DNA of 64,000 nucleotides from Bacilli bacterium. GTDB lineage: Bacteria > Bacillota_I > Bacilli_A > RF39 > UBA660. Below the pieces are notes generated by a model, which saw nothing but the letters and a program-made list of their open reading frames with translations, had not been told where the DNA came from and made no database searches. This document shows positions 63,298-64,000 of the stretch, one piece after another; positions within the stretch are counted from its first letter, which is position 1, and the number at the start of each line of letters is the position of its first letter. The position numbers and the translations under genes are program-made. The stretch covers positions 132,530 to 196,529 of the forward strand of contig CAADWX010000011.1 in the NCBI GenBank assembly GCA_900752905.1, written 5' to 3'.

Positions 63298-63807
63298 ATG
63301 GAAGAGTTATTACAAGTATTTTCTTATGATAAGGGTATGTTAAATGAGAGTATTGAACGAAGTTTCAAAAAAACTTTAACAAATGGTAAACATTTTATGA
63401 TTGTACTTATTTTTATTGTGAATAAAGGAAAATATTTAATTCAAAAAGTATCAAAAGAAAAGGGAGGTTGTTTTGCTGTAACAGGAGGTCATGTATCATT
63501 TAAAGATAATGGTTTTAAAACTTGTAAGAAAGAAACTTATGAAGAGATAGGTTTAGAATTGAATGATAATGAAATAAAATATGTTGATACATTTGATATA
63601 AAAAATTGTTTTGTTGAAATTTATTATATAAATAAAGATGTAAATATTAATGAATTAAAATTACAGAAGTCAGAAGTAGGAAATGTATATTGGATGAATG
63701 AAGATGAGATAAATGATTTAATAAATAATAATTTATTTAGAGAAAGTAATATTCAACCTTTTAAAAGAGTAGTTGAATATATAAAAAATAAATATAATGT
63801 ATTATAA
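63298..63807 (+). CDS. NUDIX hydrolase
   Basis: A 169-residue protein with a NUDIX box GGHVSFKDNGFKTCKKETYE followed by EIGLEL. The box keeps the ExxEE part (KKETYEEIG) that binds the metal. Such enzymes cleave nucleoside diphosphates linked to another group. The substrate is not known. It follows the deacylase gene by 17 bases. Confidence 0.88.
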   Translation: MEELLQVFSYDKGMLNESIERSFKKTLTNGKHFMIVLIFIVNKGKYLIQKVSKEKGGCFAVTGGHVSFKDNGFKTCKKETYEEIGLELNDNEIKYVDTFDIKNCFVEIYYINKDVNINELKLQKSEVGNVYWMNEDEINDLINNNLFRESNIQPFKRVVEYIKNKYNVL

Positions 63808-63869
63808 TGTTTATATATTGCGTAGATAAAATAAGTGTTGTATAATAACGGACTAAGAGGTGGATATAT

Positions 63870-64000
63870 ATGAAAATTGAGATGATGAAATATTTATCAG
63901 ATGAAATAAGTGATATTAATTTATTAAAAAAACTTATAGAAACTTTATGTGATAAATCACCTGAAGAGGTAACAAAAATTGTTAATGAATTGAAAAAATG
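63870..64000 (+). CDS. Start of an unknown gene (partial at right edge)
   Basis: ATG 63870 behind AAGAGGTGGAT opens MKIEMMKYLSDEISDINLLK and continues past the window end. The visible 43 residues are acidic and helical and not enough to name it. A TATAAT box lies near 63840-63845. Confidence 0.6.
   Translation, partial: MKIEMMKYLSDEISDINLLKKLIETLCDKSPEEVTKIVNELKK

Noticed and set aside
1..64000. CRISPR array or intact insertion sequence
   Set aside because: No regularly spaced direct repeats and no complete transposase were found; mobile traces are a TnpV-like fragment and a dead tyrosine integrase.

Overview
The window reads as a chromosomal segment of a very AT-rich, anaerobic, Gram-positive-type bacterium. 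By gene content it looks like an uncultured gut Bacillota/Bacilli lineage (RF39-like or similar), but this placement is an inference. Evidence: T-box control of valS, a CIRCE site before hsp20, sigma-A promoters (TTGACA-17-TATAAT), ClpC, RecG, anaerobic NrdDG, a GH25 lysozyme, SpoIIID- and Cse60-like proteins and a class III prepilin. TGA is a normal stop (nrdD and the YgjP-type gene end in it) and Trp is TGG, so the Mycoplasma code is not used.

Layout. 1-17440 is mostly core: scpB end, a cell-surface acylation trio (DUF4358, MBOAT, DHHW/SGNH), tRNA-Leu, GH25 lysozyme, a radical SAM protein, a YfcC/DcuC transporter, a YgjP-type protein, ClpC, T-box-HD-valS, a lone prepilin, an unrecognised structured RNA and recG. 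17474-41060 is an accessory island of about 23 kb. It opens with a short RNA gene and a truncated Fic gene. It then carries a one-strand run of membrane transporters mixed with phosphoesterase-type enzymes and acetyltransferases (18125-30225), two unknown genes, a Fic plus OLD-like ATPase/TOPRIM pair, a ruined tyrosine integrase, a joined phage-repressor/HsdS remnant, a two-gene cassette of unknown function, and a VbhA-like antitoxin fused to the end of a lost Fic toxin. 41200-64000 is mostly core again: Hsp20, NifS and a TtcA-like protein, a HerA-like ATPase, a DUF1292/coiled-coil pair, an NfeD-like protein and guanine deaminase, Crp/Fnr regulator with divergent nrdDG-dut, MntP, a SpoIIID-like regulator, a TetR-ABC exporter operon, an arylsulfotransferase, two small regulator operons, a prolyl-tRNA deacylase-like protein and a NUDIX hydrolase.

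How the parts work together. The island carries many defence- or conflict-like genes, but its mobility genes are dead. At least five of its reading frames are cut by single in-frame stops whose downstream reading continues the same protein, so it looks like a decaying set of integrated elements. The best candidates for undescribed biology are the RNA at 15170-15373, the Fic/OLD-TOPRIM pair with its repeated operator, the 38168-40320 gene pair, and the transporter/phosphoesterase run. All functional calls come from motif recognition by eye; no database search was possible.
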